A stretch of 64,000 nucleotides of DNA from Ligustrum vulgare. Taxonomy: Eukaryota > Streptophyta > Magnoliopsida > Lamiales > Oleaceae. Under the pieces are notes generated by a model, which was not told where the DNA came from, searched no databases, and saw nothing but the letters and a program-made list of their open reading frames with translations. The position numbers and the translations under genes are program-made. The DNA lies in assembly GCA_963555705.1 (NCBI GenBank), contig OY743183.1, positions 45,001,466 through 45,065,465 of the forward strand, read 5' to 3'. Below are positions 1 through 10,339 of this stretch, one piece after another; the stretch's first letter is position 1; every line of letters begins with the position of its first letter.

Positions 1-500
1 CAGCTCAAGGCGGTGAAGATCGATGGAGGGCAGAACGACTGCGGTGAGGTTGCTATATCTTGCACAATCGCAGCTTGGACATATGCAATAAGGCTGTGTG
101 TTGGGTTTTAATGCGTAGGTTATATCTTGTTTGTGTAGGTTGTGGTGGTGGTATGTTGGATTTGCAGATCCGACGGGTCAGTAGGTTTTGGCGGTGGTAG
201 GTCGTGGTTGTTTCATACAGGTCGTAGAGTTGGTCGGGTGAAGAGGTTGTAGAGATCACCGACAGATGCCTACTACCAATGGCAATCTTGTGCCGAATAA
301 GGAATGGAATAATTTATATACTACTAAAACAAACAGTAATGTTTTGTATCACCTTAGCCTTTTCTTTCTGCAATGCAGTGCAAGAAAAGTAATGTTAAAA
401 GGAGGGATGATGATCTATTATCACGCTTGCTGTTGACAATTTTCTTGCTGGTGGTGATGGTGAGGTGGCCGGTGTAGGCTGTTGTTGGATTATGTGAGAG
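1..500. other. Intergenic, no gene recognised
   Basis: I see no coding region that I can support. The first 270 bases are richer in G and T than what follows and contain short open frames on both strands without family features. The stretch is unassigned; it could be the edge of an element lying outside the window. Confidence 0.4.
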
Positions 501-509
501 CATTGATTG

Positions 510-1200
510 TGATTAATGAATTCGTAAAATATTTGTGTAATTTGTAATTAATTATAAAATAAAAATAAAGTTGCAATTATAATTAATTATACATTGTAAT
601 TCATTAGAGAATGTAATTAAGGTGAATGTACTAATTTAATTAATTTTAGAAAAAATAAAATAAAATATGCCATATTTTATAAATTCATTAGTTACAATTG
701 TAATTAATTGTAAACTGTAATTGATTACAAAATGTAATTAGTTGTAATTGCAGCTGTAATGAAAGTGAATATAACTAATTCAATTAATTTTAACCCAAAA
801 AAATAAAAAATCATGTCTTACAAATTCATTAGTTACAATTGTAATTAATTAAAAAATTCAAATAAAGTTACAAGTGTAGTCAATTGTAAACTTTAATTCA
901 TTGCAGAATGTAATTAAGGTGCAATTGCAATTGTAACTAAGATGAATGTAATAAATTCAATTAATTCTTAGTAAAAGAATATGTCATGTTTTACAAATTA
1001 ATTAGTTACAATTGTAATTAATTACAATATGTAACTAATTCAATTAATTTTAGAAGAAAAATGAGATTTCGCGTCATTTGCACTATATAATTAAATTACA
1101 ATAGTGATTTATTATTTATAATTTAATTAATTGTAAAATTAAAATTAAGTTGTTATTGTAATTAATTACAAAACTAATTCAATTAATTTTTATCTCAATC
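510..1200. repeat. AT-rich degenerate repeat block
   Basis: The block is built from many imperfect copies of the near-palindromic words TTACAATTGTAATTAATTAC and AATTCAATTAATTTTA, separated by short A-rich stretches. The same vocabulary returns at 9940-10260, so this is a dispersed family rather than a purely local expansion. No terminal repeats or open frames are visible. It may be a decayed MITE or AT-rich intergenic satellite. Confidence 0.55.
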
Positions 1201-1254
1201 CCATTCCCTTAATGGCTTCACGTAAGATAGTTTAAAGTAGAGGAAAAATTATAC

Positions 1255-1480
1255 TTAAAAAGGTTGAGCCCCAACCTTAAGGACCCCCACCGACCCTGCT
1301 CTGGGCCTTGATGAAGGGTGTAAATTGCAGGTTATGCCTCCCAGAGTGCAGGATGAGGGCTTACCTTTTAACTTAGCAAGGGCCGGATTCGAACCCCTGA
1401 CCAAGAGATGCTGGTCTTTAAACCACCCTCCCTTTCACCGTTGGGAGATGTGCCCTGGGGACAGGAAAAATTACACTTGA
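1255..1480 (-). mobile_element. SINE-like (tRNA-derived) element, minus strand
   Basis: On the minus strand the word GGTTCGAATCC (plus-strand 1385-1395) matches the Pol III B-box consensus. It is preceded by GGTTTAAAGACC, a weak A-box candidate, at roughly the right distance. The block is distinctly GC-richer than its AT-rich surroundings, as expected for a foreign insertion. I see no clear target duplication, and no intact tRNA can be folded. The alternative is a degenerate tRNA gene or a chance B-box. Confidence 0.4.
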
Positions 1481-1529
1481 TGTGGAAATAGGAAGAGAGC
1501 TAAGAGTGTCTAGAAGTTACATGTAATTC

Positions 1530-1880
1530 TTAATCGTTGATATGCCAAAAGTGGCTTCTGGGCTGCCTCACGCTGAAACAAATTCAATGGATAACTTCAA
1601 TTCATCATTTATGCATGAAATTCTTGACCGACATGGATCGCCAATCAAGGCACTATCAAAGAATGCCATTTAATTGCATGGAGAAAGAATCACCCAGAGC
1701 ACGAGCAATAAACCTAGTTATGATGATAGAACTCGTTGAAACAAAGTCGATGGAGATGGAAATCTTGGTAGTACGTAGTACTGGATAACAATTTGGATCT
1801 TAGAATAATAAAATCCAACTCCGAAGCCACAACAATCGAAGAGCTAGAAAGATTTTCTGTGAGCAATGATGCTGGGTGTT
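1530..1880 (+). pseudogene. Possible broken gene fragment of unknown family
   Basis: Several short frames read like coding sequence when joined across frameshifts, for example MPKVASGLPHAETNSMDN from about 1540 and a later stretch ending in EELERFSVSNDAG near 1870. No single frame stays open and I do not recognise the family. The evidence is only the amino-acid texture of the frames, so this may be chance. Confidence 0.2.
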
Positions 1881-1889
1881 TCTTCTTAT

Positions 1890-2244
1890 TTCTCTTTTCA
1901 TATTTTACTTGATTTTGAGAATATGTTTTCTATAGTTCAAATATGTTTTAAAATACCTGAGTATTTAAGATCATGTCGTTAATGACGTGTATTTGTGTAC
2001 TTAACTCATATTGTATCAAAAGTGTAGACTAGTAGGGTTTTCGTATACATTTCAAACACCATGAGGTCCAAGCAGAATTTCACAAAAGCATAGGGAGTTC
2101 AACGTTAATTACAACGGCAGCTACAAATAGTACCCCCTCCAAATCCAATTATGCGGATGAGGATAGAGCAGAAGATCGCCGAGTTATGAACTAAGCTCTT
2201 CGCTTTCCTTTTCGTTTTCACAACACATCAATTCCATTCCAACA
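1890..2244 (+). promoter_or_regulatory. LIL3 upstream region and 5' UTR
   Basis: This stretch lies directly upstream of the LIL3 start codon. The last 70 bases are pyrimidine-rich (cttcgctttccttttcg) and end in a CAACA-ATG context, typical of a plant 5' UTR. I see no strong TATA box at the expected distance, so the transcription start cannot be placed. No other gene is visible here. Confidence 0.4.
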
Positions 2245-5200
2245 ATGTCAATGGCCATGTTTTTATCGACTCCTCCTACTCACCTCCCAACTCTCTCACC
2301 TCCTCATGTAAAGAAGACCCAGCTATTCTACAAGCTTGATTTTTCTCTGAGACCCTCGAAAAAGGTTCATTACTTGGTACCCATTTTTGCTGCTGATGAG
2401 GGTTCTGGAGTAGCTGCTGCTGTGACAGTGGAGGATGACAAACCCTCTGAAAGTTCTGTGAGTACTGAGGAGAATCTAACTTCTAATGGGTCTCCGCCGC
2501 TGGCCGCCGCCAAAGCTCCGGAGCCGGATACGGTCGAGGTGGTGGAGAGTGCAAATAAATTTCAGAACCCGAAATGGGTGGGAGGGACTTGGGACTTGAA
2601 GCAGTTCGCGAAAGATGGGAAGACCGATTGGGACGCTGTTATTGATGCTGGTGACTTCTCTCTTCCCTTTCTTTATATATACTGCTATGCGTTCATACAC
2701 ACATCAAATAGACACATACACTTATAATTATTTAATTTCTGGTGTTGATTATGTGAGAGAATGATTTAACGCATTTGGAAGTGGAAGTGACATCCGGACA
2801 AAGCAATTGTTTATTGTATACTTAATGAAACGAGAGCGTATTCTCGATATCTTTGGGTTTTCGTCTTTGCTAGATGATGAGCTATTTTTGGCGTGCAATG
2901 AATCATGTTTACTTTGTTATGATGAGCCTTTTGTATGTTCTTGATATTGTTGTGAGTCTATAGTTTTAAAGTCCAGTGGATATTCAAATAATGTCCCATT
3001 GTTTTCATAGTGGAGATTTTATGTTGTATTACCATTACGTATTCTTTCTTTATGCATTGGGAAATGTTTTCAACTCTATAAATCGGTTGTGTTCACTGTA
3101 CCTGTTGATTGCCTCCTATTAGGTTTGTAGCAGAGTAGAGAATTATATATTCTTCTGCATTATCCGAAACTTTGATTGGATTTATGTTTTTCTCCTATCA
3201 ATGAAGCTGTTTTTGCATAGAATTCGTTGGTACCGGATTTATGTTTTTCTCCTATCAATGAAGCGGTTTTTGCATAGAATTCGTTGGTACCAAGGTTGGT
3301 TATCAGGAGCGTATTTTTGGATCCGATCGAAGGAGAAGTTTGCGTTCGAATAGTTGGATCGTAAGATCCTATAAAATAATGATTTATAAATACTTTTTAA
3401 TCTATAAATATTTAAAAGTGTAAAATAAAAGTTCTACAATAATTTAACAACTATAAGTCAATAATTAACTTAAAAACGACAAAAACTAAATCCAAAATCT
3501 TATCTTCTTAAATAACAATCTAGAACAAGGCCTTTTGTCAAAATAATAATGAGTCTTTGTTTGGTAACACTGTTTGATTTACAAATTGGTTTATTTATGA
3601 TATTGAGATAAAAGTAATGGTTAAAAATTGGAGGGAGAAAATGTGTGGGGGTGAAAAAGTAGTTTGGGAAATCGTGTAGTTTATAAACTGATTTATAAAT
3701 TAGTTTATTTTGTTTACCAAACAGAAACATGATTCCAATTGCTAAATATAACTTTTAAAATATGATCTCAATCATCAAAGTGTATGTCTTCATCATTGGG
3801 AATAAATGTGTCGACCACTCGTCCTTCATTAGAATTATGCTTGTGCACTTTAAGCTCATTATCAATATAATTGTTTCCTCCCATAATCTCCATGAATAAA
3901 ACATCATCATCTTACATAAGATCATCTTCAAAAAATTTCAAATTTCATTCTCAAAAATTTTAAAGAACGTCTTCATCACATATTTCATGTAAATAAGTAG
4001 AGCAATTTAATATATTTCAGTTCACTATAGATAAAGTTACTAACATGTCGATTTTATTTAGGGCATTCTTGATTGGTTCATCATTTTCCTTTAATTTTTT
4101 TTTTTTTTTTTAAATTAATGTTGCTTTGGACTTACAGAAATAAAACCCAGCCCATTGTTTTTTTTTTAAAAAAATTATTTGGGTTTGAGTGAAATTTTCA
4201 GTTCAATTCACGGAAAAATATTCGGATTGTACGGGATTGCGAGCTTATAAGATCTTGTGCTATCATGTACGATCTCATGTCAATCCTATCTAAAAACAAT
4301 TCTGTACACGATCTATATTGATTTTCCATACAGGATCGTAGGATAGTACAATCCTACGATGTGGATCGCAATCCTGACAATCATGATTGGCACTATAAAG
4401 ATGAGAAATGATAATATTTGCCAACAAGTGAAGGTGGTACCAATTAAGGATAAAATAAAAAGGTAGGATGACTTGGGTAGTTAGCACTTGTATATTAGAT
4501 AAACTCAGAGGCTCTTGTTTACAAGACTAATGCAGTCTTAGAACAGAAGAAATTCTAAGAATAATAGGAATGTGAGTTGTTATTTTATTTATAGAAAAAC
4601 CATCAATTTATAGTACAACTCAATATATCAAAATGAAATAATTATCCCTAAATTTAAGCTCATTATCATAATCAACATAATCATCAATCTCGATCAATTT
4701 GAGATTTCTATTTATCCTCATATCTTGATTTGATATCAATCTCCAATCATCTGTCAATCTTCTTTGATTTGTATATTCCAATATCCTCCCGCAAACTATG
4801 TCGGGACTGGAGGCATAGTTTGGTGTGAAAAAATGAAAGTTGTTTTGAATCTTCATCCTTGTAAAGATATGTCACATTTTGTGGTGTTGTGAATTCGCCT
4901 TTTTTTTTTCTTTTTTTGCGAATCTTGTTTATCTCATGTTGTATGGGTTGTGTCTTTGAGAATTTTTTTCAGAGAATGTGCCGATGATTCGGACTTTTGA
5001 TTGACAATGAATTCATACGCTAATTTTTGTATGAATGTCTTTTGTTGCTGTGTTTTTGAAATTGGTGCTGTAGGATCTTGATTTGTATTTTTCTGGATCT
5101 AGTATGATATATTTGGAGGAAGATGAGATGATTGAAAGTCAAATTGTTATGTGTAGTAGTATAGGTAAATCATGATGGTGGGATAAATTGATGACAAGGG

Positions 5201-7396
5201 AAAGAAAATTGATGGACGTGCATTTTATTTTAGCCAAAAAAAAAATAAAAAAAATAAAAAGGTAAAGAAAAGGAAAAATGAAAGCGTTGGCCTGACGAGT
5301 GGCACTAGGCCGCTCGTCGGTAGCGGAAGCTATTGAACGTGCTCTGATATCAAGAAGAAGTTCTAAAAACGATAGGAATGTGAGTTGTTATTTTATTCAT
5401 AGAAAAATCATCAATTTATAGTACAACTCAATATGTCAAAATGGAATAATAATCCCTAAATTTAAGCACATCATCATAATCAACATAATCATTAATCTTG
5501 ATCAATTTGAGATTTTTATGTATTATTATATATCCTCACATCTTGATTTGATATCAATCTTCAATCATCTGTCAATCTCCTTTGTATTGTATCTCCCGAT
5601 AAGAACAAGTTAGAAGGGAGAGGGTTAGACATAAATTAGTGTCGTGTAGTTGATAAATGTTAATGATATGCTTGCTTTAGATCTTTTAGTAAACGTAGAA
5701 AGAATTATACAGTGACAAATAGATTAACATTATTGACCCCAAATTCATTTGTATATGACTTAAACTTTTTGTTGATCCATTCATCAATGTTTCATATATC
5801 TTGTTGTGCATGCTGATTTGGGACTGTTGTGAGCTGAATTGTGTGCTCCAAACTCTTTAAGTTTAACAGCCTGAGGTGAGGGTGTGATCAGTAAATCAAA
5901 ACAAACTTCTCAAATAACTGAACTTTTAAAGTTTCACTATTGGAATATTTTGGCTTTTGATGGAAAGCTGGGAAATGGTAGATAAATATGTGTCTGTTGG
6001 AGGAGCAAAAGTTATTAAACACTAGTAGAAGGCATTGCTAACAGGCCTCAAGGCAATGGGGAAGGGTTTCGTCCCTTGAAACTTATACCTCACGTGAGCC
6101 TCAGCATGACTCCTCAACTGACTTTTAATGCCCTGTCATTTAGGATATAACTTATGATATGTCAAATGTAGGAAGTAGAGGTACCAAGGATGAAAAATAG
6201 AAGAAGCTTGAGAGGACATTATTTTCGTTGACATATTGGAAATGTAGTCGTCCAATTTATCTGTTGCCTCAAGTGGAACTCCTATGTAACCTTGGGTTTC
6301 ATAAATTTTGTGATGAACTTTCATGCATTATTTTCCTTGTCAGCTTATCCATTTATTACTTTTCTCTTTAGACGTCAATTTTCTTAATTAAAACTAATTG
6401 CTTGAAGCTGCCTTTTTTTTTTTTTTTTTTTTTCTCATATGGTTGTGAGATTGTAAAATTAACTCGAACTGGTTAAAGAATGCTGTTTTTGGTTGCTTTG
6501 AAGTGCATTAAGGTTTAAAGATTATTGCATGATTTGGTGTTATTCCTGAGAAAAAAAAAATGTTCCCGAATTGGGATTTTCGATTGTGAGAGGCAGGTGG
6601 GACCCAGCCCCGTGTGAGATAATCGGGAATCCCCGATTCAGGGAACAGAGACTCTCTCATTATTCCTGCTCTAAGTGTTCTTTTGTCATTTTAACTATAT
6701 TTAAGTATTCTTCTGCAATATTGTTTTCATCCATATGTTTAGATATTTGTTTAACTCTCCAAGGTCCAAATATTCATAGTACTATAGAGATCACTCGATT
6801 TTCAACTGAATGTGGCTAATTCTCTGCAGAAGTGAAAAGGAGAAAATGGATGGAAGATAGTCCTCAATCATCGAGTAATGAAGACCCTATTGCTTTTGAC
6901 ACCGCCATTATTCCATGGTGGGCATGGATTAAAAGGTTCCATCTTCCAGAAGCTGAATTGCTCAATGGTTAGCACAAATCGTCATTCCCTTCCTTAGCGG
7001 CATGTTTGGTGCACAAAACTTGATAGGGATGTACAATATTAAATCTAAAATCTTATTTAAAGTGGTACTTCATACTAAACGTGTTCTCAATCTCTAGAAA
7101 TGTAATGGGCAGTGGGAATTTTTTGGACTAATGAAATTGAACTTTATGCAGGTAGGGCTGCAATGATAGGCTTCTTCATGGCGTACCTAGTAGATAGTTT
7201 GACCGGAGTAGGTCTTGTTGACCAAATGGGCAACTTCTTCTGTAAAACTCTATTATTCATAGCTGTAGTGGGTGTCCTCCTGATAAGAAAGAAGGAGGAT
7301 ATCGAAACCCTAAAGAAATTGCTGGAAGAGACGACGTTCTATGATAAGCAGTGGCAAGCAACTTGGCAGGATGAGACATCAACCAAGTCTGATTAG
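2245..7396 (+). CDS. LIL3: Light-harvesting-like protein 3 (LIL3), chloroplast precursor
   Basis: Three exons: 2245-2650, 6830-6967 and 7152-7396. All junctions are GT-AG and in phase (phase 1 both times), giving 262 codons, the usual length for LIL3. Residues 1-49 are Ser/Thr/Pro-rich and basic, like a chloroplast transit peptide, ending near VPIFAA. The LIL3 signature [16 protein letters not shown] lies at 115-130 and [10 protein letters not shown] at 162-171. The light-harvesting motif [13 protein letters not shown] (178-190) opens the first membrane helix, with the Glu/Arg pair that normally binds chlorophyll; a second hydrophobic segment follows at about 208-227. LIL3 is a thylakoid protein known to bind chlorophyll and to anchor geranylgeranyl reductase for chlorophyll and tocopherol synthesis. 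No inactivating change is visible. The 4.2-kb first intron carries mobile elements. Confidence 0.95.
3178..3291. repeat. Tandem duplication, 2 x 57 bp
   Basis: Two head-to-tail 57-bp units (3178-3234 and 3235-3291), each from ggatttatgtttttctcc to gaattcgttggtacc, differ at one base by eye (gct versus gcg). The near identity implies a recent duplication inside LIL3 intron 1. Confidence 0.85.
3553..3728. mobile_element. MITE (Tourist-like) in LIL3 intron 1
   Basis: Inverted ends GTCTTTGTTTGGTAA and GTTTCTGTTTGGTAA (read inward) bound 176 bp and are flanked by ATGA on both sides (3549-3552 and 3729-3732). The interior contains the motif of pyrimidine-rich or purine-rich blocks around a TTTTTAACCA-like word that recurs in other MITEs of the window. 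It is non-coding. Confidence 0.6.
4545..5601 (-). mobile_element. TRIM-like miniature LTR retrotransposon in LIL3 intron 1
   Basis: Two direct repeats of about 247-249 bp (4545-4791 and 5353-5601) bound about 560 bp of non-coding sequence. Flanking AGAAC at 4540-4544 and 5602-5606 fits a 5-bp target duplication. On the minus strand the right copy is the 5' LTR: it is followed by TGATATCAGAGCAC (plus 5339-5352), close to the initiator-methionine primer site TGGTATCAGAGC. The left copy is preceded by a purine-rich CGGGAGG, like a polypurine tract. No gag or pol is present. Priming signals without genes at about 1 kb total fit a TRIM; a deletion derivative of a copia element is the alternative. 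It is antisense to LIL3. Confidence 0.7.
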
Positions 7397-8384
7397 AACT
7401 AGAGGAATTGCAACATCTAGCTTTTATTTGACTGAGACAGGGCTTTCTGAGCGCTTTTATTTGCTATATCTGAGAATCTTGATTTTTTTTTTAACGAGAA
7501 TATGCATGTTTTAGATTCTTAGGATGGCAACGGGTTGGGGGTGGGGGAAGACCTCCCAATCCCCTGCCCTGCCGTGTATATGTGCCTGCATGCTGTCAGT
7601 TCACTCCGTTCAGGTCACTTCAGAAGCTATCTTCATTAAATTCCGTGTTCACTATAGGGGAACTGAAGTACTATCATAACTACGTTGTCTTTGAAGCTCT
7701 CGACTTTTGTCTAAGCCCCGACTGTGCTCTTCCTCTGTAAAGGATTTACAAGCCTAGAATCAAGAACTTACAACCAAAATATTACAGATCTACACAAAGA
7801 ACATTAGATCACTTTAGTTAGAAAAAATTGTAAAAACTAATTTTAGAGGAGCTACAAAAACTCCGAAGAAAAATTGCAAAATTGATACAAAGGATCTCAT
7901 CAAATATTACAACACAAAGTTGGAATTTATCGAGCGAAGGAACCAAATCCCTTAGTGAGCACGAAGAAAGAGAGAGAAGAAAAGGACGGAAGTTGTGTAT
8001 AGTGTTCTAACCTTAAAAGTGAGTTTAGATTCATTTATATAAGGTGCATCCAACGATCAAGAGCGTAGTTTGTTAGATCAAACGGCCAGGAGCCAATTTT
8101 GTTATTTTTGGATCTTTAATCCGATATCAGCTTGGGCCGATCACTCTCCATTTCAACAGATCACAAGTAATGGACTGTATTAATGGTTTGGACTTCAACA
8201 CTGCTTGTCTACTATTGAGCTGGCATTGGGATTGCTTCTGGGCCAATTATTATCTACGAGGGTAAATTACACAAAATTATACATTTAAACTGAAAGTTTT
8301 TAAAAACAGATAATTATAAACTATTTTGTAAAATCAAGTCACCCAAATCCAACCTTAATTTTGCCAGACGTTCCTGGAGCTTAA
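7397..8384. other. LIL3 3' UTR and downstream flank
   Basis: The first few hundred bases should hold the LIL3 3' UTR, but no clear AATAAA signal is seen. From about 7720 to 8260 the sequence has LTR-like character on the minus strand, including a TATATAA word near 8040, but no partner LTR or target duplication was found. From 8263 there is a GGGTAAATTACAC word of the kind seen at ends of some MULE-like elements. No coding region is supported. Confidence 0.35.
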
Positions 8385-9489
8385 AGGGGGTTTATTCAAT
8401 GTGAACTTTAAAAGACTTTTAAAGATTTTAAAGGATTTAAAAATTTTAGGTTTATTTAATTTAGATTTTAGAGATTACATAAAAATCTTGAGGTATTTAA
8501 TATAGATTTTAATTGACATTTTAAAAGTCCATAAAAGTCATGGTGTATTAAATAAAAACTTTTAAAAGTCTTTAAAAATCATGTGTTATTCAAAATGTTA
8601 ATGACTTTTAAAAATTCCTATGAAATTCTTTATGTACTAACTTCTAAACAGAATGTACAACCACAAAATCTCTTAATTTATCTTTCTTCAACCTCAAAGA
8701 TTTTGAAAGACTTTCAAAAAAAAAAAAAAAAAATCTTTAAATTGTAATTTTGTTTCTTTTATACTTTCATGTTATTTTTAGAAACATATATTAAACAAAT
8801 CATTAATTTTCTTCTCTTTAACTTGTTATATATATTTTTTTTTTCATTTTAATATTCTTTCTTTATATTTTGGCTCTCTTTATTTTCATCATTTTTTTTT
8901 TAATTTTTTTATGAAAATAAATTCAACTAAAATTTTATAGAAAAATAATAATTAAATTGTATCAAAACAAATAATAATTAAGCAAAGTGATTCTAGAATT
9001 TTCTCCAGATAAATTTGTATATTCAATAATATTAATTAAAAATCAATCGAAATCTATAAAAAATTGTATATTCAAATTTTTTTATGAATATAGCATATTT
9101 TTTATGTTGATGTCAGACGTGATTTTATTTTTTCCCCATTTTTTTTAATCACAAATATTTCTCTATTTATCTCCCACGTTTTTTTTAATTCACTTGACAT
9201 ATAATTATTATTAACTATTCACATTCACACCATATGAAGATTAATTTATTAGTGTTCAAATTGTTCAATAAAAAAAATAAAAGTCTGTAAAAGTCTTTAA
9301 AAGTCAATTAAAGTCTTTTAAATCAATCCATAAACTCTTTAAAAGTATATGAAAGTCTTTTAAATAAATATCTACAAAAGTATTTGAAAGTCTATAAAAG
9401 TCAATAAAATCTAACAAAATCCATTAAAAAAAAGTCAATTAAAAAGAGTCTTTAAATGTCTTTCGAAATCTTAATTGAATAAACCTCCC
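8385..9489. mobile_element. PIF/Harbinger-like TIR element, 1.1 kb, non-coding
   Basis: The left end AGGGGGTTTATTCAAT and the right end, read inward, GGGAGGTTTATTCAAT form inverted ends. TAA lies on both sides (8382-8384 and 9490-9492), the trinucleotide target duplication of the PIF/Harbinger group. Subterminal regions are packed with the self-complementary word GACTTTTAAAAGTC and variants on both sides, candidate transposase-binding repeats. There is no transposase frame, so the copy is non-autonomous. It stops about 35 bp upstream of the 2S albumin remnant. Confidence 0.75.
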
Positions 9490-9523
9490 TAAATTTGATA
9501 CAGCTGATTTCACTGCCACAATA

Positions 9524-9727
9524 ATGTTGCCCATCTTTAGCAAAGAATATTATAAAAAACAGTGCTGCGAAGATCAGTTGAGCGGCATCAATGAGCAGTG
9601 CGTGTGCTATTCTGTGAGGTCTATGGTGAGGAACATGATGGACACCGATCACCTCAGCTCTGAGGAGATGCTCGTAATGGCTGGAAGACTTCCCGTCATG
9701 TGCAAAATACGAAAAAACCGGTGCTGA
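9524..9727 (+). pseudogene. 2S albumin (seed storage) fragment, large-subunit half
   Basis: The 67-residue frame carries six cysteines in the order CC-x10-C-x-C-x31-C-x6-C. This is the spacing of the second half of the eight-cysteine 2S albumin / prolamin-superfamily fold, and SEEM...RLPVMC matches the conserved helix and LP-x2-C of the large chain. The small-subunit half, with the first two cysteines, and the signal peptide are missing; the reading frame runs upstream into the end of the Harbinger-like element. A plausible 3' UTR with AATAAA follows near 9794. 2S albumins are nitrogen-storage proteins of protein bodies and often allergens. This copy is probably a dead 5'-truncated gene; a short expressed form cannot be excluded. 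Confidence 0.7.
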
Positions 9728-9939
9728 ATGTGACCATTATTCATTGGTTCATCAATATAGAAATATGCACACCATTGTGTGTTTTCCTTGGAATAAAATC
9801 TCAGTCTGTCTTTTTCTATCTATTTCTCCAATTGATTATCAATGGAGTTAATTAACATGAATCCACTGAACGGTGTCAACACGGAAATAAAATAAGCATT
9901 TTTCCTCAATTTGGGAGGACTTATTGCTAGATCTAAAGG

Positions 9940-10265
9940 AAGTAAATAAGCTAATTACAATTACAATTATAACTAATTACAAATTGAAATAAAGTTACAA
10001 TTGTATTTCAAACTGTGATTGTGACTGATTACAAATTAGATGGTGATCGGTGGTGGTGGTAATTAATTGCAATTGTAGTTAAATTTACAATTGTAACTAA
10101 TTACAAATTGAAATAAAGTTACAATTGTAATTAATTACAGAACCTAATTCTGATTTTAAAAAAAATACCTAATTTTGAAAATTATTTTGATATCTGTGTA
10201 ATTAGTTACAAAATGTCTGATTACAAAATTTTCAAGCCTAAATGTGTGTAATTGTGTACTTAACC
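9940..10265. repeat. AT-rich repeat related to 510-1200
   Basis: GTTACAATTGTAATTAATTAC and close variants recur several times, matching the repeat vocabulary of the block at 510-1200. No ends or target duplication could be set. Confidence 0.5.
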
Positions 10266-10339
10266 CGATCTACAATATCTACCTTAATTGGACCAATATA
10301 ACCTGCACAATTTGAAACACACACAATATCAAGTTCAAC

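Larger units (their letters stand above)
2651..6829 (+). other. LIL3 intron 1 (4179 bp)
   Basis: The donor is gtgact after codon 135 and the acceptor is tctctgcag. The intron holds a 57-bp tandem duplication, a MITE (3553-3728), a TRIM-like LTR element (4545-5601) and a T-run of about 23 bases around 6411-6434. It has no other coding sequence that I can support. The second intron, 6968-7151, is only 184 bp, so the great length of intron 1 is partly due to insertions. Confidence 0.85.

Noticed and set aside
53..259. Minus-strand Thr/Pro-rich 68-codon frame at the window start
   Set aside because: No start context, no family features, and it mirrors a simple GGTGGT-rich plus strand.
1385..1395. 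A functional tRNA gene at the B-box
   Set aside because: No acceptor, D or anticodon arms can be paired around it; only the T-loop-like word is present.
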